A stretch of DNA of 64,000 nt from Streptococcus gallolyticus (GCF_003337175.1 NZ_NETH01000006.1:1-64000), one strand, 5' to 3'; shown: positions 11,056 through 19,540, counted from the first letter of the stretch. The notes: generated from the letters alone by a model not told the origin. Translations and numbers: made by a program.

Positions 11056-11628
11056 TTATAGTGATAGTGGTAAAAGTTTTAGGATTAGTTCAGTCATCTG
11101 GCGGGGAGATTCTTTTTTGCCATTAGCTATCCAAGATTGGCAGAGACCAAAAAAGGCGTAAGCAAAGTAGATACTACTGTATTCTTTTTCGACAGGGGAA
11201 AGCTCTCCACGCCCAAAACGATTTTGAAAATCAGTATTGATAAAGATACGCACTTTGTTAACAATAAAGGCTTGAAATTCTCGCGTGCCATTTGCCGAAA
11301 TGAGAGCAGATAGTAATTGTTCACGTTTGAGAAATTCAAAAATCTCTAAAAAAGCCTGTTCTTTATTGCCTTCATGTTTCTCGAAAATATACTCAACTTG
11401 ATTGAAAAGGGTTTGTTGGCAGGAATCAATCAATTCAAATTTATCCCGATAATGGGTATAGAAACTGGAACGACTGATACCAGCCTCTTTGGCAATTTTG
11501 ATGGTTGTAATGCCATCAAAGCTTTCAGTTTTTAAAAGCCTGACCATAGCTTCTTGAATGGCTTTTTTGGTGTTAGCTTTGCGATTATCATTTGCCATAA
11601 TAAAAATCTTTTGAACACTTTTAGACAT
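11056..11628 (-). CDS. TetR/AcrR family transcriptional regulator
   Basis: 190 residues from ATG 11628. A TTG at 11637 is closer to the GAAGGGA ribosome-binding site and less suitable. The N-terminal helix-turn-helix is clear: ITTIKIAKEAGISRSSFYTHYRDK (about residues 40-63). The ligand-binding C-terminal half is diverged as usual. It is transcribed divergently from the YhgE/Pip-type gene, and matching operator-like palindromes lie over its own start and just before the neighbour's ribosome-binding site, so it probably represses both genes. The inducer is unknown. Confidence 0.88.
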   Translation of the reverse strand: MSKSVQKIFIMANDNRKANTKKAIQEAMVRLLKTESFDGITTIKIAKEAGISRSSFYTHYRDKFELIDSCQQTLFNQVEYIFEKHEGNKEQAFLEIFEFLKREQLLSALISANGTREFQAFIVNKVRIFINTDFQNRFGRGELSPVEKEYSSIYFAYAFFGLCQSWIANGKKESPRQMTELILKLLPLSL

Positions 11629-11716
11629 AGTGTCCAAAATCCCTTCTTTTCATATTGAAATTATTTTATATCTCTGTATAATATATTCTATCATAATTTT
11701 AAACATCGTGTCTAAT
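11621..11716. promoter_or_regulatory. Divergent promoter with two matching operators
   Basis: TTAGACATAGTGTCCAA (11621-11637) overlaps the regulator start, and AAACATCGTGTCTAAT (11701-11716) lies just before the YhgE ribosome-binding site. On one strand they read TTGGACACTATGTCTAA and ATTAGACACGATGTTT, i.e. GACA-nnn-TGTy half-sites. The YhgE promoter between them is TTGAAA (11655-11660) and TATAAT (11677-11682), spacing 16. Confidence 0.6.
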
Positions 11717-11727
11717 TAGGAGAAGAT

Positions 11728-14031
11728 ATGTTAGAAGAATTAAAAGCACTTATAAAAAAACCGAAACTGTGGGTAACAATGATTGGTGTTGCTCTTATTC
11801 CAGCACTTTATAACCTATCTTTCCTAGGTTCTATGTGGAATCCTTACGGAAAAATTAATGATTTGCCAGTGGCAGTTGTCAATCAAGATAAGTCATCAAC
11901 GTTAAATAACCAGACCTTATCAATTGGTGATGATATGGTGGACAGCATGTCTAAAAATAAAGCCTTAGACTATCACTTTGTTAGTGAGAAAAAGGCAGAA
12001 GAGGGCCTAGAAAATGGTGATTACTATATGGTTATCACATTGCCAGAGGATTTATCTGAAAAGGCAGCTAGCCTTTTGACAGATGACCCTGAAAAATTGA
12101 CAATTAATTATCAAACAACAGCTGGACGTAGCTTTGTCGCTTCTAAAATGAGCGAATCTGCAATGACTAAGCTTAAAGATACTGTTTCTGAAAATATCAC
12201 AGAAACTTATACAAAAGCTGTATTCAAGAGCATGTCTCGTTTACAAGATGGTTTACAAGAAGCAAGTGACGGTGGCAATGAATTGCTCTTAGGAAGCCAA
12301 CAGCTTGAATCTGGTAGTCAAACCATTACAGATAACCTCAACACAGCAGCATCAGGCAGCCAAACTTTAGCAGACGGAACAGCGACACTTTCAAGCGGCT
12401 TGACAACTTATACAAACGGTGTGTCAAGTTTGGCGAGTGGCTCAACAACTTTATCAACTGGATTAGCTACTTATGTTGCTGGAGTTAACACATTATCAAG
12501 TGGTTTAAATGAGTTAAATGCTAACTCACAAAAATTAGTAGATGGTGTAAATAAACTCCAGACAGAAAGTTCTGCTGGTCTTACAGAGTTGATAACAGGA
12601 GCTACTAAACTAAATGATGCTTTACAAACTATCCAAACACAATTGAATAGTACAACTTTACCAGATATTTCAAAAGTACAAGAAGCAATTAGCGATTTAA
12701 CTAAACTTGATGAGAAATTATCTACTATGAGCACAGCAATTTCTTCTATTACTAGTTCTGATTTAGCAGCTGTACAAGCAACATCAGCTTATAAAAATTT
12801 AAGTTCCGATGAACAAGCTGAAATCGACTCGGCTATCACAACTGGTGGAGGAGCTCAAACCGTACAACAATTAACTGCTCAGATTGAGGAAACTCAAAAG
12901 CAAATCAGTCAATTGACAAATCTTTCAACACAGTTATCAACTCTTTCAACGCTTCTTACTAACCTTGCTAATTTGCAAGCAGGAATTTCACAAGCAAGTA
13001 CAGGTAGCCAACAATTAGTTGGTGGTTTAACGCAATTAAAAACAGGCTTAGAAGACGAAAATGAAGGAATTCCATATCTAGCTTCAGGTTTACAACAATA
13101 TACTTCAGGTGTTGCACAAGCTGCGGATGGAGCAAATCAATTAGTTGCTAATAACAATCAGTTGACCAGCGGAGCTTCCCAAATATCTTCTGGAGCTAAT
13201 CAATTGGCTGCTAGCAATAGTCAGTTGACAAGTGGAGCTTCTCAATTGCAATCTGGTGCGCAAGAACTGGCTTCTGGTTCAAGTCAGTTAGCTGCTGGTA
13301 GTGATACGTTGACAAGTGGCTTGACAACCTTGACAAGTGGTATTTCAACATTGACATCATCACTTTCAGAGGTAAGTGACCAATTATCACTCGTTTCTGT
13401 AACAAATAAGAATGCTAAATTGGTTTCTAACCCTGTATCAACAAAAGAAACAGATAATGATAGCGTGAAAGTAAATGGTATTGGTATGGCACCTTACATG
13501 ATTGCAGTATCACTTATGGTAGTTGCCCTTTCAACGAACGTTATCTTTGCAAGCTCATTGTCAGGACGTCCTGTGAAAAATCGTTTTGAATGGGCAAAAC
13601 AAAAACTCTTTATTAATGGATTGATTTCAACGGTTGGTTCGTTAGTATTGTATGGTGCTATTCAATTTCTTGGATTTGAGGCTAATTACGAATGGAGAAC
13701 TATCTTTGTGATTCTCTTGGGTGGCTGGACCTTAATGGCTCTTGTAACAGCTCTAGTTGGTTGGGATAATCGCTATGGGTCGTTTCTTTCAATGCTGATG
13801 TTATTACTTCAGGCTGGTTCAGCGGGTGGTTCCTATCCGATTGAACTTAGTCCTAAGTTCTTCCAAGTCGCTCACCCATATCTGCCAATGACCTACATTG
13901 TAACAGGTTTACGTCAAACCATTTCGATGACAGGTTCAATTGGTAGGCAAGTTAGTGTACTTTTTACCTTCCTCGTTGCTTTTATGGTACTTGGACTTAT
14001 CATTTACAGACAACCTAAAACTGCAAGTTGA
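11728..14031 (+). CDS. YhgE/Pip-type membrane protein
   Basis: 767 residues. An N-terminal membrane helix (about 16-35) is followed by a long extracytoplasmic region and about five C-terminal membrane segments (from about residue 588). The middle (about 185-290 and 430-560) consists of degenerate heptad-like repeats of the type SGxxQLxxGxxxLxSG, giving a coiled-coil or helical rod, as in YhgE and phage-infection-protein (Pip) relatives. Lactococcal Pip is a phage c2 receptor; other relatives lie near type VII secretion genes. The role here is unknown. GGAGAAG precedes the ATG. The neighbouring TetR-type gene and operators indicate inducible expression. The repeats make length variation between strains likely. 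Confidence 0.8.
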   Translation: MLEELKALIKKPKLWVTMIGVALIPALYNLSFLGSMWNPYGKINDLPVAVVNQDKSSTLNNQTLSIGDDMVDSMSKNKALDYHFVSEKKAEEGLENGDYYMVITLPEDLSEKAASLLTDDPEKLTINYQTTAGRSFVASKMSESAMTKLKDTVSENITETYTKAVFKSMSRLQDGLQEASDGGNELLLGSQQLESGSQTITDNLNTAASGSQTLADGTATLSSGLTTYTNGVSSLASGSTTLSTGLATYVAGVNTLSSGLNELNANSQKLVDGVNKLQTESSAGLTELITGATKLNDALQTIQTQLNSTTLPDISKVQEAISDLTKLDEKLSTMSTAISSITSSDLAAVQATSAYKNLSSDEQAEIDSAITTGGGAQTVQQLTAQIEETQKQISQLTNLSTQLSTLSTLLTNLANLQAGISQASTGSQQLVGGLTQLKTGLEDENEGIPYLASGLQQYTSGVAQAADGANQLVANNNQLTSGASQISSGANQLAASNSQLTSGASQLQSGAQELASGSSQLAAGSDTLTSGLTTLTSGISTLTSSLSEVSDQLSLVSVTNKNAKLVSNPVSTKETDNDSVKVNGIGMAPYMIAVSLMVVALSTNVIFASSLSGRPVKNRFEWAKQKLFINGLISTVGSLVLYGAIQFLGFEANYEWRTIFVILLGGWTLMALVTALVGWDNRYGSFLSMLMLLLQAGSAGGSYPIELSPKFFQVAHPYLPMTYIVTGLRQTISMTGSIGRQVSVLFTFLVAFMVLGLIIYRQPKTAS

Positions 14032-14215
14032 GATGACTAGATTGACGAATAGTTCGTTTTGGGGAGGCGCTTTAATGTTTTTGGATGTTAGAATCAGATT
14101 ATTTGAAAAGAGCAGGGAACTGTTGTATACTTAGCAGGTTGGTTAAAATAGTTCTTCTTTACACTATATTGACAACCGAGTAAACTATTCAGTTATTATT
14201 TAGATTGGGGAAATA

Positions 14216-14569
14216 ATGTCACTTATTACGATTATTTTGTCACTATTAGTGGCTCTAGAGCATTTTTACATTATGTATTTAGAAACGGTTGCAACACAAT
14301 CATCAGCGACAGCGCGGGTTTTTGGACTATCACAAGAAGAGTTAGGACGTGAGTCTGTGAGTAATCTATTTAAAAACCAAGGTGTCTATAATGGCTTAAT
14401 TGCTGTTTTTCTGATTTACGGTGTCTTTACAGCTAATCCTACTTTGGTAACTGTTTTTCTAATAAATGTCGTTCTCGTTGCCCTTTATGGCAGCTTGACC
14501 GCAGACCGTAAAATTATTTTAAAGCAAGGCGGTTTAGCCATTATAGCTTTACTGACCTTATTATTTTAA
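14216..14569 (+). CDS. DUF1304 family membrane protein
   Basis: 117 residues, with four hydrophobic segments (about 1-20, 55-72, 78-95, 101-117) and the conserved LEHFYIMYLETV and NQGVYNGLIA stretches of DUF1304. It is a small integral membrane protein with no assigned function. GGGG upstream of the ATG is a modest ribosome-binding site. A possible promoter starts at TTGACA 14169-14174. It is the last ordinary gene before the restriction-modification island. Confidence 0.75.
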   Translation: MSLITIILSLLVALEHFYIMYLETVATQSSATARVFGLSQEELGRESVSNLFKNQGVYNGLIAVFLIYGVFTANPTLVTVFLINVVLVALYGSLTADRKIILKQGGLAIIALLTLLF

Positions 14570-14610
14570 AAGGATAAAGGTAGCATAGTGAACTGCAATT
14601 TGTCTTTCAA

Positions 14611-15158
14611 TAAGATGGACTTTTAAAATTATTGAGAGCATGTTAAAGCGTATGGATTATGAAGTTTATCCTGCTCTTTTCAAAGCTAAAGATTTTGGTG
14701 TTCCACAGAATCGCAAACGTATATATTGTAGGGTTTGATAAAAAGCAAATTAAGCATCCTGCTGATTTTAAATTTCCCCCTTTTTGTTGACACCAACTCG
14801 TTTAGGAAATATATTGGATAAATACAACACTATATCCGACAAATTATGGCTGGGACACCAAAGGAGAAAAGCTGAGCATAAGCGAAATGGATTTGGCTAC
14901 TCATTATTTAATGAGGATAGTCCATATACCAGTACCATTTCTGCTGCTATTATAAAGATGGTAGTGAAATTTTGATTGAACAAAAAGGTAAAAATCCTCG
15001 AAATCAACTCCTAGAGAAGCTAGTAGACTTCAAGGATTTCCAGAGAAATTTATTATTCCTGTCAGTGATACACAGGCTTATAAGCAATTTGGGAATTCTG
15101 TTGCCGTTCCAGTTGTCATACCATTACTAAACAAATTCTAAAAGTGCTTGATAATTAA
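14611..15158 (+). pseudogene. Decayed 3' part of a cytosine methyltransferase gene
   Basis: About 550 bp that align almost continuously with the 3' end of the intact methyltransferase gene (18971-19539): shared blocks include TATGGATTATGAAGTTTAT, GGTGTTCCACAGAATCG and AAGCAATTTGGGAATTCTG. The copy has frameshifts (for example near 14728 and 14787), a small deletion in the GGAAATATATTGGA region, a lost base after CTCCTAGA's upstream codons, and no 5' half. It cannot encode a working enzyme. Together with the intact copy it brackets the island. Confidence 0.9.
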
Positions 15159-15482
15159 CACTAAAAAATGAGTTTGGGATAAAAAGTTTTTGAAAAAGTT
15201 ACTATTAAGCCATTAAAAACTTAAATGAATAAAAAGTGAACAAAACAGAAGATTAACTGCCAGAAAGCACTGTTTGTTCGCTTTTTCTAGTTGAGTGGGA
15301 GTAGCTGTCATAGACTCTAGCTTTGCTATTTTAATATCGCTTAAGGTGAATTTTTTCAGAATTAATAATTCTAAATTTATTGAAATTTCAAAATAGAAGG
15401 TATACAATATAGTTAATGATAACGATTATAATTTAAAAGATAGTTCCATAGTATATGTTTTTGGATTTATGGGGTGATTAGA
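15159..15482. other. AT-rich intergenic before radical SAM remnant
   Basis: No convincing gene. A -10-like TATAAT lies at 15427-15432, about 50 nt before the short radical SAM frame. No precursor-peptide-like short ORF with a ribosome-binding site was recognised. Confidence 0.4.
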
Positions 15483-15593
15483 ATGAAAAGTATTGTTATT
15501 ATTAACCTTACACAAAAGTGTAATGCAAAGTGTGCTCACTGTTGCTTTGAATGCTTACCAAATTCTAGTAATTATCTAACAGATGATAAATAA
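15483..15593 (+). pseudogene. Truncated radical SAM protein, N-terminal 36 residues
   Basis: The short frame begins MKSIVIINLTQKCNAKCAHC. The CNAKCAHC pattern is the CxxxCxxC motif that binds the [4Fe-4S] cluster of radical SAM enzymes, at the usual place close to the N-terminus of peptide-modifying members. The frame stops after 36 codons at TAA 15591-15593, and no continuation is seen in other frames before the ABC gene at 15650. It is most likely the remnant of a peptide-maturase gene whose ABC transporter survives downstream. Confidence 0.6.
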
Positions 15594-15649
15594 TTAGATT
15601 GATATTTGAACAAACCATTCTCTAAAGTAAGTAAATTAAGGAGTATGAG

Positions 15650-16267
15650 ATGATTATTGATAATTATAACCTAACAGTTGGTAATAAAAAATTATTAGAA
15701 AATACGAAACTATTATTTGAAAAAGGAAAAATTAATCACGTTTTGGGTAGGAATGGTTCTGGTAAATCGCAACTCGCAAAGGATTTTATACTAAATAGTA
15801 GTAAGTGCTTTCCAAGTGATATTTCTGAAAAAACTTTAATTATATCTAGTTACTCAAATATTCCTAGCGAATTGACTATATTAGATTTGCAAAATACAGT
15901 TCCATGGAAATTATCTAGTGAAATATATAATTTATTAAATATAGAGTCTATTGATGCTCATGTCAAACTGAGATATTTAAGTGATGGTCAAAAACAAAAA
16001 GTAAAATTATATGTACTTCTCTCTTTAGATAAGGATATTGTTATTTTTGATGAAATTACAAATGCTTTAGATAAAAAAACAGTTGATGAGATACATACTT
16101 TTTTTAAAAATTATATTATTAATAATCCTAGGAAAATAATTATTAATATATCACATGATATAAGTGATATTAGGGAACTTGAAGGGAATTATCTAGTAAT
16201 TGATAATGCTAAGCTTAATAAGGTTGATTCATTGGATAAGGCAATTAGTTGGTATTTGGGAGAATAG
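15650..16267 (+). CDS. ABC transporter ATP-binding protein
   Basis: 205 residues. Walker A is LGRNGSGKSQ (about 33-42), the signature is LSDGQKQK (about 110-117), Walker B is DIVIFDEI, and the switch histidine lies in ISHD. It is short compared with typical exporters' ATPases but complete in motifs. AAGGAG precedes the ATG. The permease gene starts 4 nt after its stop. Partner and position next to a radical SAM remnant suggest export of, or immunity to, a modified peptide, but the substrate cannot be read from sequence. Confidence 0.85.
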   Translation: MIIDNYNLTVGNKKLLENTKLLFEKGKINHVLGRNGSGKSQLAKDFILNSSKCFPSDISEKTLIISSYSNIPSELTILDLQNTVPWKLSSEIYNLLNIESIDAHVKLRYLSDGQKQKVKLYVLLSLDKDIVIFDEITNALDKKTVDEIHTFFKNYIINNPRKIIINISHDISDIRELEGNYLVIDNAKLNKVDSLDKAISWYLGE

Positions 16268-16271
16268 TAAT

Positions 16272-17009
16272 ATGTTTAAATTGGAGTTGCGTAAATCAAT
16301 AAGGAATAGAACACTTTTTTATATTGTATCAACAGTAATGCTATCTTATGTTTTGGGGTATATTTTACCTGTTGGGATTGATAAAGTGAATACTTTAGGA
16401 TTAGGCTATTTTTATTTTAGCACGTATACAGTATTTACTCAATTTGGATTTCTAATATTTGGTTTTGTGGTTGTCTATTTTTTTAATAAAGATTATTCCG
16501 AAAAAACTATCTTGTGGAATTATTTTTCAGGCTATCAATTAGTGCAATATTTTTACAGTAAGCTTTTTGTGCTGTTTATTGAATTTGTAGTATCAATAAT
16601 TTTTGCAAATATTATTGTTTGTCTTATATTAGGATTTTCAAATTTCTATTTCCTATTCTCAACAATAGCTTTTTCTATAATTGTATTACAGTATCTTTTA
16701 ATTGTTGGTACAATTAGTGTTATTTTTTCGAATATGCTTGTTTCAATAGGGGTTTCATTAGCTTACTGGATTACATCAATTATCCTAGTTGCAGTAGGGG
16801 GTATATTTAAATATGTAGCCATTTTTGATGCTTCTAACTCACTGTATCATAAGGTTAGTGATGCTATGGCTAAGGGAATTATTCAAAATTTCTCACCATT
16901 TTATGTTATATTACCTTATATTCTTGTATTATTCATTATAAATTATATATATAAAAAATTTCACAAGAAGGTGGTTGAAAAACGGAGTTTGATTTTTCAC
17001 AATATTTAA
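16272..17009 (+). CDS. ABC transporter permease
   Basis: 245 residues from ATG 16272; an upstream in-frame ATG at 16200 lies inside the ATPase gene. Six hydrophobic segments (about 15-35, 48-72, 95-118, 128-152, 158-182, 212-232) fit an ABC-2-type permease with a basic N-terminus (MFKLELRKSIRNR). It is translationally coupled to the ATPase and ends at a strong terminator. Codon use is AT-rich. Unknown substrate. Confidence 0.8.
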   Translation: MFKLELRKSIRNRTLFYIVSTVMLSYVLGYILPVGIDKVNTLGLGYFYFSTYTVFTQFGFLIFGFVVVYFFNKDYSEKTILWNYFSGYQLVQYFYSKLFVLFIEFVVSIIFANIIVCLILGFSNFYFLFSTIAFSIIVLQYLLIVGTISVIFSNMLVSIGVSLAYWITSIILVAVGGIFKYVAIFDASNSLYHKVSDAMAKGIIQNFSPFYVILPYILVLFIINYIYKKFHKKVVEKRSLIFHNI

Positions 17010-17040
17010 AAAGTACTCTAACTGAACTAGAGTACTTTTT
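17010..17040 (+). terminator. Terminator after the ABC transporter
   Basis: The stem AAAGTACTCTA (17010-17020)/TAGAGTACTTT (17028-17038) is followed by TT. Confidence 0.9.
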
Positions 17041-17357
17041 GTTATGATCCGATTCAATTTTCTTCCTAAAAGGTAGAGATTCAATTGATTTTTAATGCAA
17101 TATATTGGAATTCAAAATTTTAAAAATCACTTAAAATCAATATTTTTCGTCTAAATTGACGTGTATTGAATGTCTATTTAATTTCAGTGAGAAAGTCATA
17201 ATATCGGTGACTGTTGATGATGTTTAGAAATATCGATTTTATCAGGTTTTAGTCAAAGTAAAAATATATAAAATATTGCAGATTGAAGACAAACCTCAGA
17301 AATAGGGTTTGTCTTTAATCTGGGCAGTAAGGGAAGATACTTACTGCCTTTTGTTCG
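17041..17357. other. Convergent intergenic, mostly featureless
   Basis: No gene is seen. The right part holds the 44-bp hairpin element and a second hairpin (GGCAGTAAG/CTTACTGCC, about 17324-17350, followed by TTTT), which together separate the ABC permease from the convergent restriction enzyme gene. Confidence 0.5.
17279..17322. repeat. 44-bp palindromic element, copy 1
   Basis: CAGATTGAAGACAAACC pairs with GGTTTGTCTTTAATCTG around the loop. The reverse complement matches the element at 27759-27802 with about two differences. It acts as a probable two-way terminator between convergent genes. Confidence 0.8.
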
Positions 17358-18269
17358 CTATAAAAATTTATTAATTTGACGTTCATAGTATTCTTTAACA
17401 AAAGTATGTTGCTGATGTTTACTTAGTTGTTTTTCTAAATTAAGTCTAATCTCATTCTTGACGTCTTCGGTATAAGTAAAATTTTTCCATTTGTCGACAG
17501 TTTCTTTTAGAATAACTAAGAGATTTTCTATACTTATCACACTATGATACTTCTTGTAATTTGCTTCTTTAATTGAATATGTAGTAACGACTTGGATATT
17601 AGCATCATTTAAAGTTTCTATAACTTCTTGACTAATAGTATTATCTAAAGTTACAAGAAACATTTCTCTCGCTCCTGTTCTCCCCATTTCTTCAGGAACT
17701 TCTTGCCAGCGTTCTCTTAAGGTTGTTTTAGCACTAATTAATACTGTATTACGTTTATTAATGACGTATTCGCTAGAACTAGGGGATACAATATCTACTA
17801 ATTTACCTAAACCTTTATCCAAAAAGAATTTCTTTCCAATGTTACCCTGACTATCCATTGGAATATCAGCTCCAATTAAAATTAATTCTATGATTGCTTC
17901 GAATTCTTTTCCTGCTCTACTTCTACGACTCTGTGTGTTAGAAAGATTTAGATTATAGATGTGCATTGGAAACTTTTCAACAAACCAAGCGATTGCTTCA
18001 CTGCTAGTCATATTTTCTACATCTTTTGTTGTATATAGAGCTGAAAGCATTTTTGATGTAAACTCATGCTCTTTTGCTTGAAATTCATTCCATGAGTTCT
18101 CCCTGAGTTGTTCCATAATATAGCTAGCATTTTTAAAAAAGTACTCTATTGATTGACTGGTTAGCCCTAGTTTTTCAAAGTGACGGTATATTAGGTTGTA
18201 CGGCATATCATCAATGAAATAATCTTTTCTTTGTTTCTGTACAAAATTTTTATATTCTTCTAATTTCAT
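17358..18269 (-). CDS. Type II restriction endonuclease, EcoRII/SsoII-like
   Basis: 303 residues from ATG 18269, because GAGG is 8 nt upstream; a GTG at 18281 is possible. The core of a PD-(D/E)XK nuclease is visible: RSRAGKEFEAIIE (about 116-128), D near 159 (LVDIVSP), and ISAKTTLRERWQEVPEE (about 178-194), which resembles the AKTTxxxRWRQV catalytic stretch of EcoRII-type enzymes. It cleaves unmethylated target DNA. It is divergent from the cognate cytosine methyltransferase and shares an operator region with it. A CCNGG- or CCWGG-like target is inferred from the family resemblance only. Confidence 0.75.
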   Translation of the reverse strand: MKLEEYKNFVQKQRKDYFIDDMPYNLIYRHFEKLGLTSQSIEYFFKNASYIMEQLRENSWNEFQAKEHEFTSKMLSALYTTKDVENMTSSEAIAWFVEKFPMHIYNLNLSNTQSRRSRAGKEFEAIIELILIGADIPMDSQGNIGKKFFLDKGLGKLVDIVSPSSSEYVINKRNTVLISAKTTLRERWQEVPEEMGRTGAREMFLVTLDNTISQEVIETLNDANIQVVTTYSIKEANYKKYHSVISIENLLVILKETVDKWKNFTYTEDVKNEIRLNLEKQLSKHQQHTFVKEYYERQINKFL

Positions 18270-18281
18270 AGTTTTCCTCAC

Positions 18282-18348
18282 TTTACAAATTTAGATTTTC
18301 AAGGTATAATCGTGTCAGTGATAGGACATTTTGACCTAATAATGACAC
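18282..18348 (+). promoter_or_regulatory. Methyltransferase promoter with SsoII-like operator
   Basis: TTTACA (18282-18287) and TATAAT (18305-18310) are 17 bp apart. Immediately downstream is TAGGACA-TTT-TGACCTA (18322-18338), nested inside GTGTCA (18312-18317)...TGACAC (18343-18348). The core AGGACATTTTGACCT closely resembles the 15-bp autoregulatory site I recall for M.SsoII. Confidence 0.65.
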
Positions 18349-18369
18349 ATAAAAACAGAAAGGCTTTTT

Positions 18370-19539
18370 ATGAACTCTATTATACTAGAAAAAAATGATT
18401 TAAGCAGTACGGTTTCACTTTTAATAAAAAATAAACGAACACGCCTGAATATGACTCAAAAGGAACTTGCAGATGCAATTGGGCTTCCTAAATTTGGTGA
18501 TAGGACTATTAGACGGTGGGAAAATGATGAATGTAAACCCTCTAAAATTGAATTAGAACACATTCTAAATTTTCCCGAAGAAGCTCCTTTTCAAAATCCA
18601 AGTACTGCAGATTATACTATGATAGATTTGTTTGCAGGTATCGGTGGAACACGCCTAGGGTTTCAGCTTACTGGACGAACTAAATCTATTTTTAGTAGTG
18701 AGATTGATAAGTTTGCAATTAAAACTTACAAAGCTAACTATGGTGATATTCCCAAAGGTGATATTACCACAATTAATGAAACAGATATACCTGACCATGA
18801 TATTTTAGTGGGGGGATTTCCTTGTCAAGCTTTTAGTCAAGCTGGAAAAAAGTTAGGCTTTGAGGATACTAGAGGAACTTTGTTTTTTGAAATTGCTCGT
18901 ATTATTAAAGCAAAACGCCCTAAAGCATTTTTGCTAGAAAACGTTAAAAACTTAAAAGGACACGATAAGGGGCGGACTTTTAAAGTTATTGAGAGTACGT
19001 TAAAGAATATGGATTATGAAGTTTATAATGCTCTTTTTAAGGCTAAAGATTTTGGTGTTCCACAGAATCGTGAACGTATATATATTGTGGGTTTTGATAA
19101 AAAACAAGTTAAGAATTATGCTGATTTTGAATTTCCAACCCCTTTGTTGACTCCAACTCGTTTAGGAAATATATTGGAAAAAAATGTATTGGATAAATAC
19201 ACTATATCCGACAAATTATGGCAGGGACACCAAAGGAGAAAAGCGGAACATAAGCGAAATGGAAATGGATTTGGTTATTCATTATTTAATGAGGATAGTC
19301 CATATACCAGCACCATTTCTGCTCGTTATTATAAAGATGGTAGCGAAATTTTGATTGAACAAAAAGGTAAAAATCCTCGAAAATTAACTCCTAGAGAAGC
19401 TAGTAGGCTTCAAGGATTTCCAGAGAAATTTATTATTCCTGTCAGTGATACACAGGCTTATAAGCAATTTGGGAATTCTGTTGCAGTTCCAGTTGTTAAT
19501 GCCATTGCTAAACAAATTCTAAAAGTGCTTGATAATTAA
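18370..19539 (+). CDS. DNA (cytosine-5) methyltransferase with N-terminal HTH
   Basis: 389 residues. An N-terminal helix-turn-helix (about 17-65: LNMTQKELADAIG...RTIRRWE) precedes a complete C5-methyltransferase: motif I DLFAGIGGTRLGF, the catalytic motif IV GGFPCQAFSQ, motif VI LLENV, motif VIII QNRERIYIVGF, and the C-terminal [10 protein letters not shown]. It protects host DNA from the adjacent nuclease. Fusion of an HTH to the methyltransferase is the arrangement of M.SsoII and M.ScrFIA, which repress their own promoters; the palindrome in front supports the same here. A second, decayed copy of its 3' end lies at 14.6 kb. Confidence 0.92.
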   Translation: MNSIILEKNDLSSTVSLLIKNKRTRLNMTQKELADAIGLPKFGDRTIRRWENDECKPSKIELEHILNFPEEAPFQNPSTADYTMIDLFAGIGGTRLGFQLTGRTKSIFSSEIDKFAIKTYKANYGDIPKGDITTINETDIPDHDILVGGFPCQAFSQAGKKLGFEDTRGTLFFEIARIIKAKRPKAFLLENVKNLKGHDKGRTFKVIESTLKNMDYEVYNALFKAKDFGVPQNRERIYIVGFDKKQVKNYADFEFPTPLLTPTRLGNILEKNVLDKYTISDKLWQGHQRRKAEHKRNGNGFGYSLFNEDSPYTSTISARYYKDGSEILIEQKGKNPRKLTPREASRLQGFPEKFIIPVSDTQAYKQFGNSVAVPVVNAIAKQILKVLDN

Positions 19540-19540
19540 T

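Larger units (their letters stand above)
14611..19539. mobile_element. Accessory island bracketed by methyltransferase repeats
   Basis: The segment between the DUF1304 gene and rpmG is more AT-rich than its flanks. It contains only accessory genes: methyltransferase remnant, truncated radical SAM gene, ABC transporter pair, restriction enzyme and methyltransferase. The two methyltransferase 3' ends are in direct orientation about 4.4 kb apart. No integrase or transposase is seen, so acquisition by homologous replacement or duplication between the repeats is the simplest reading (inference). Confidence 0.55.

Noticed and set aside
14044-14051. GACGAATA as a third CIN box before the DUF1304 gene
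   Set aside because: The first base differs from the consensus, there is no T-rich upstream stretch, and the gene is 165 bp away.
15213-15407. 64-codon minus-strand frame in the island
   Set aside because: It lacks a ribosome-binding site and lies in AT-rich spacer sequence.
16200-16271. Earlier start of the ABC permease
   Set aside because: It would overlap the ATPase gene by 68 nt and the added residues are not hydrophobic or conserved-looking; ATG 16272 is placed 4 nt after the ATPase stop.
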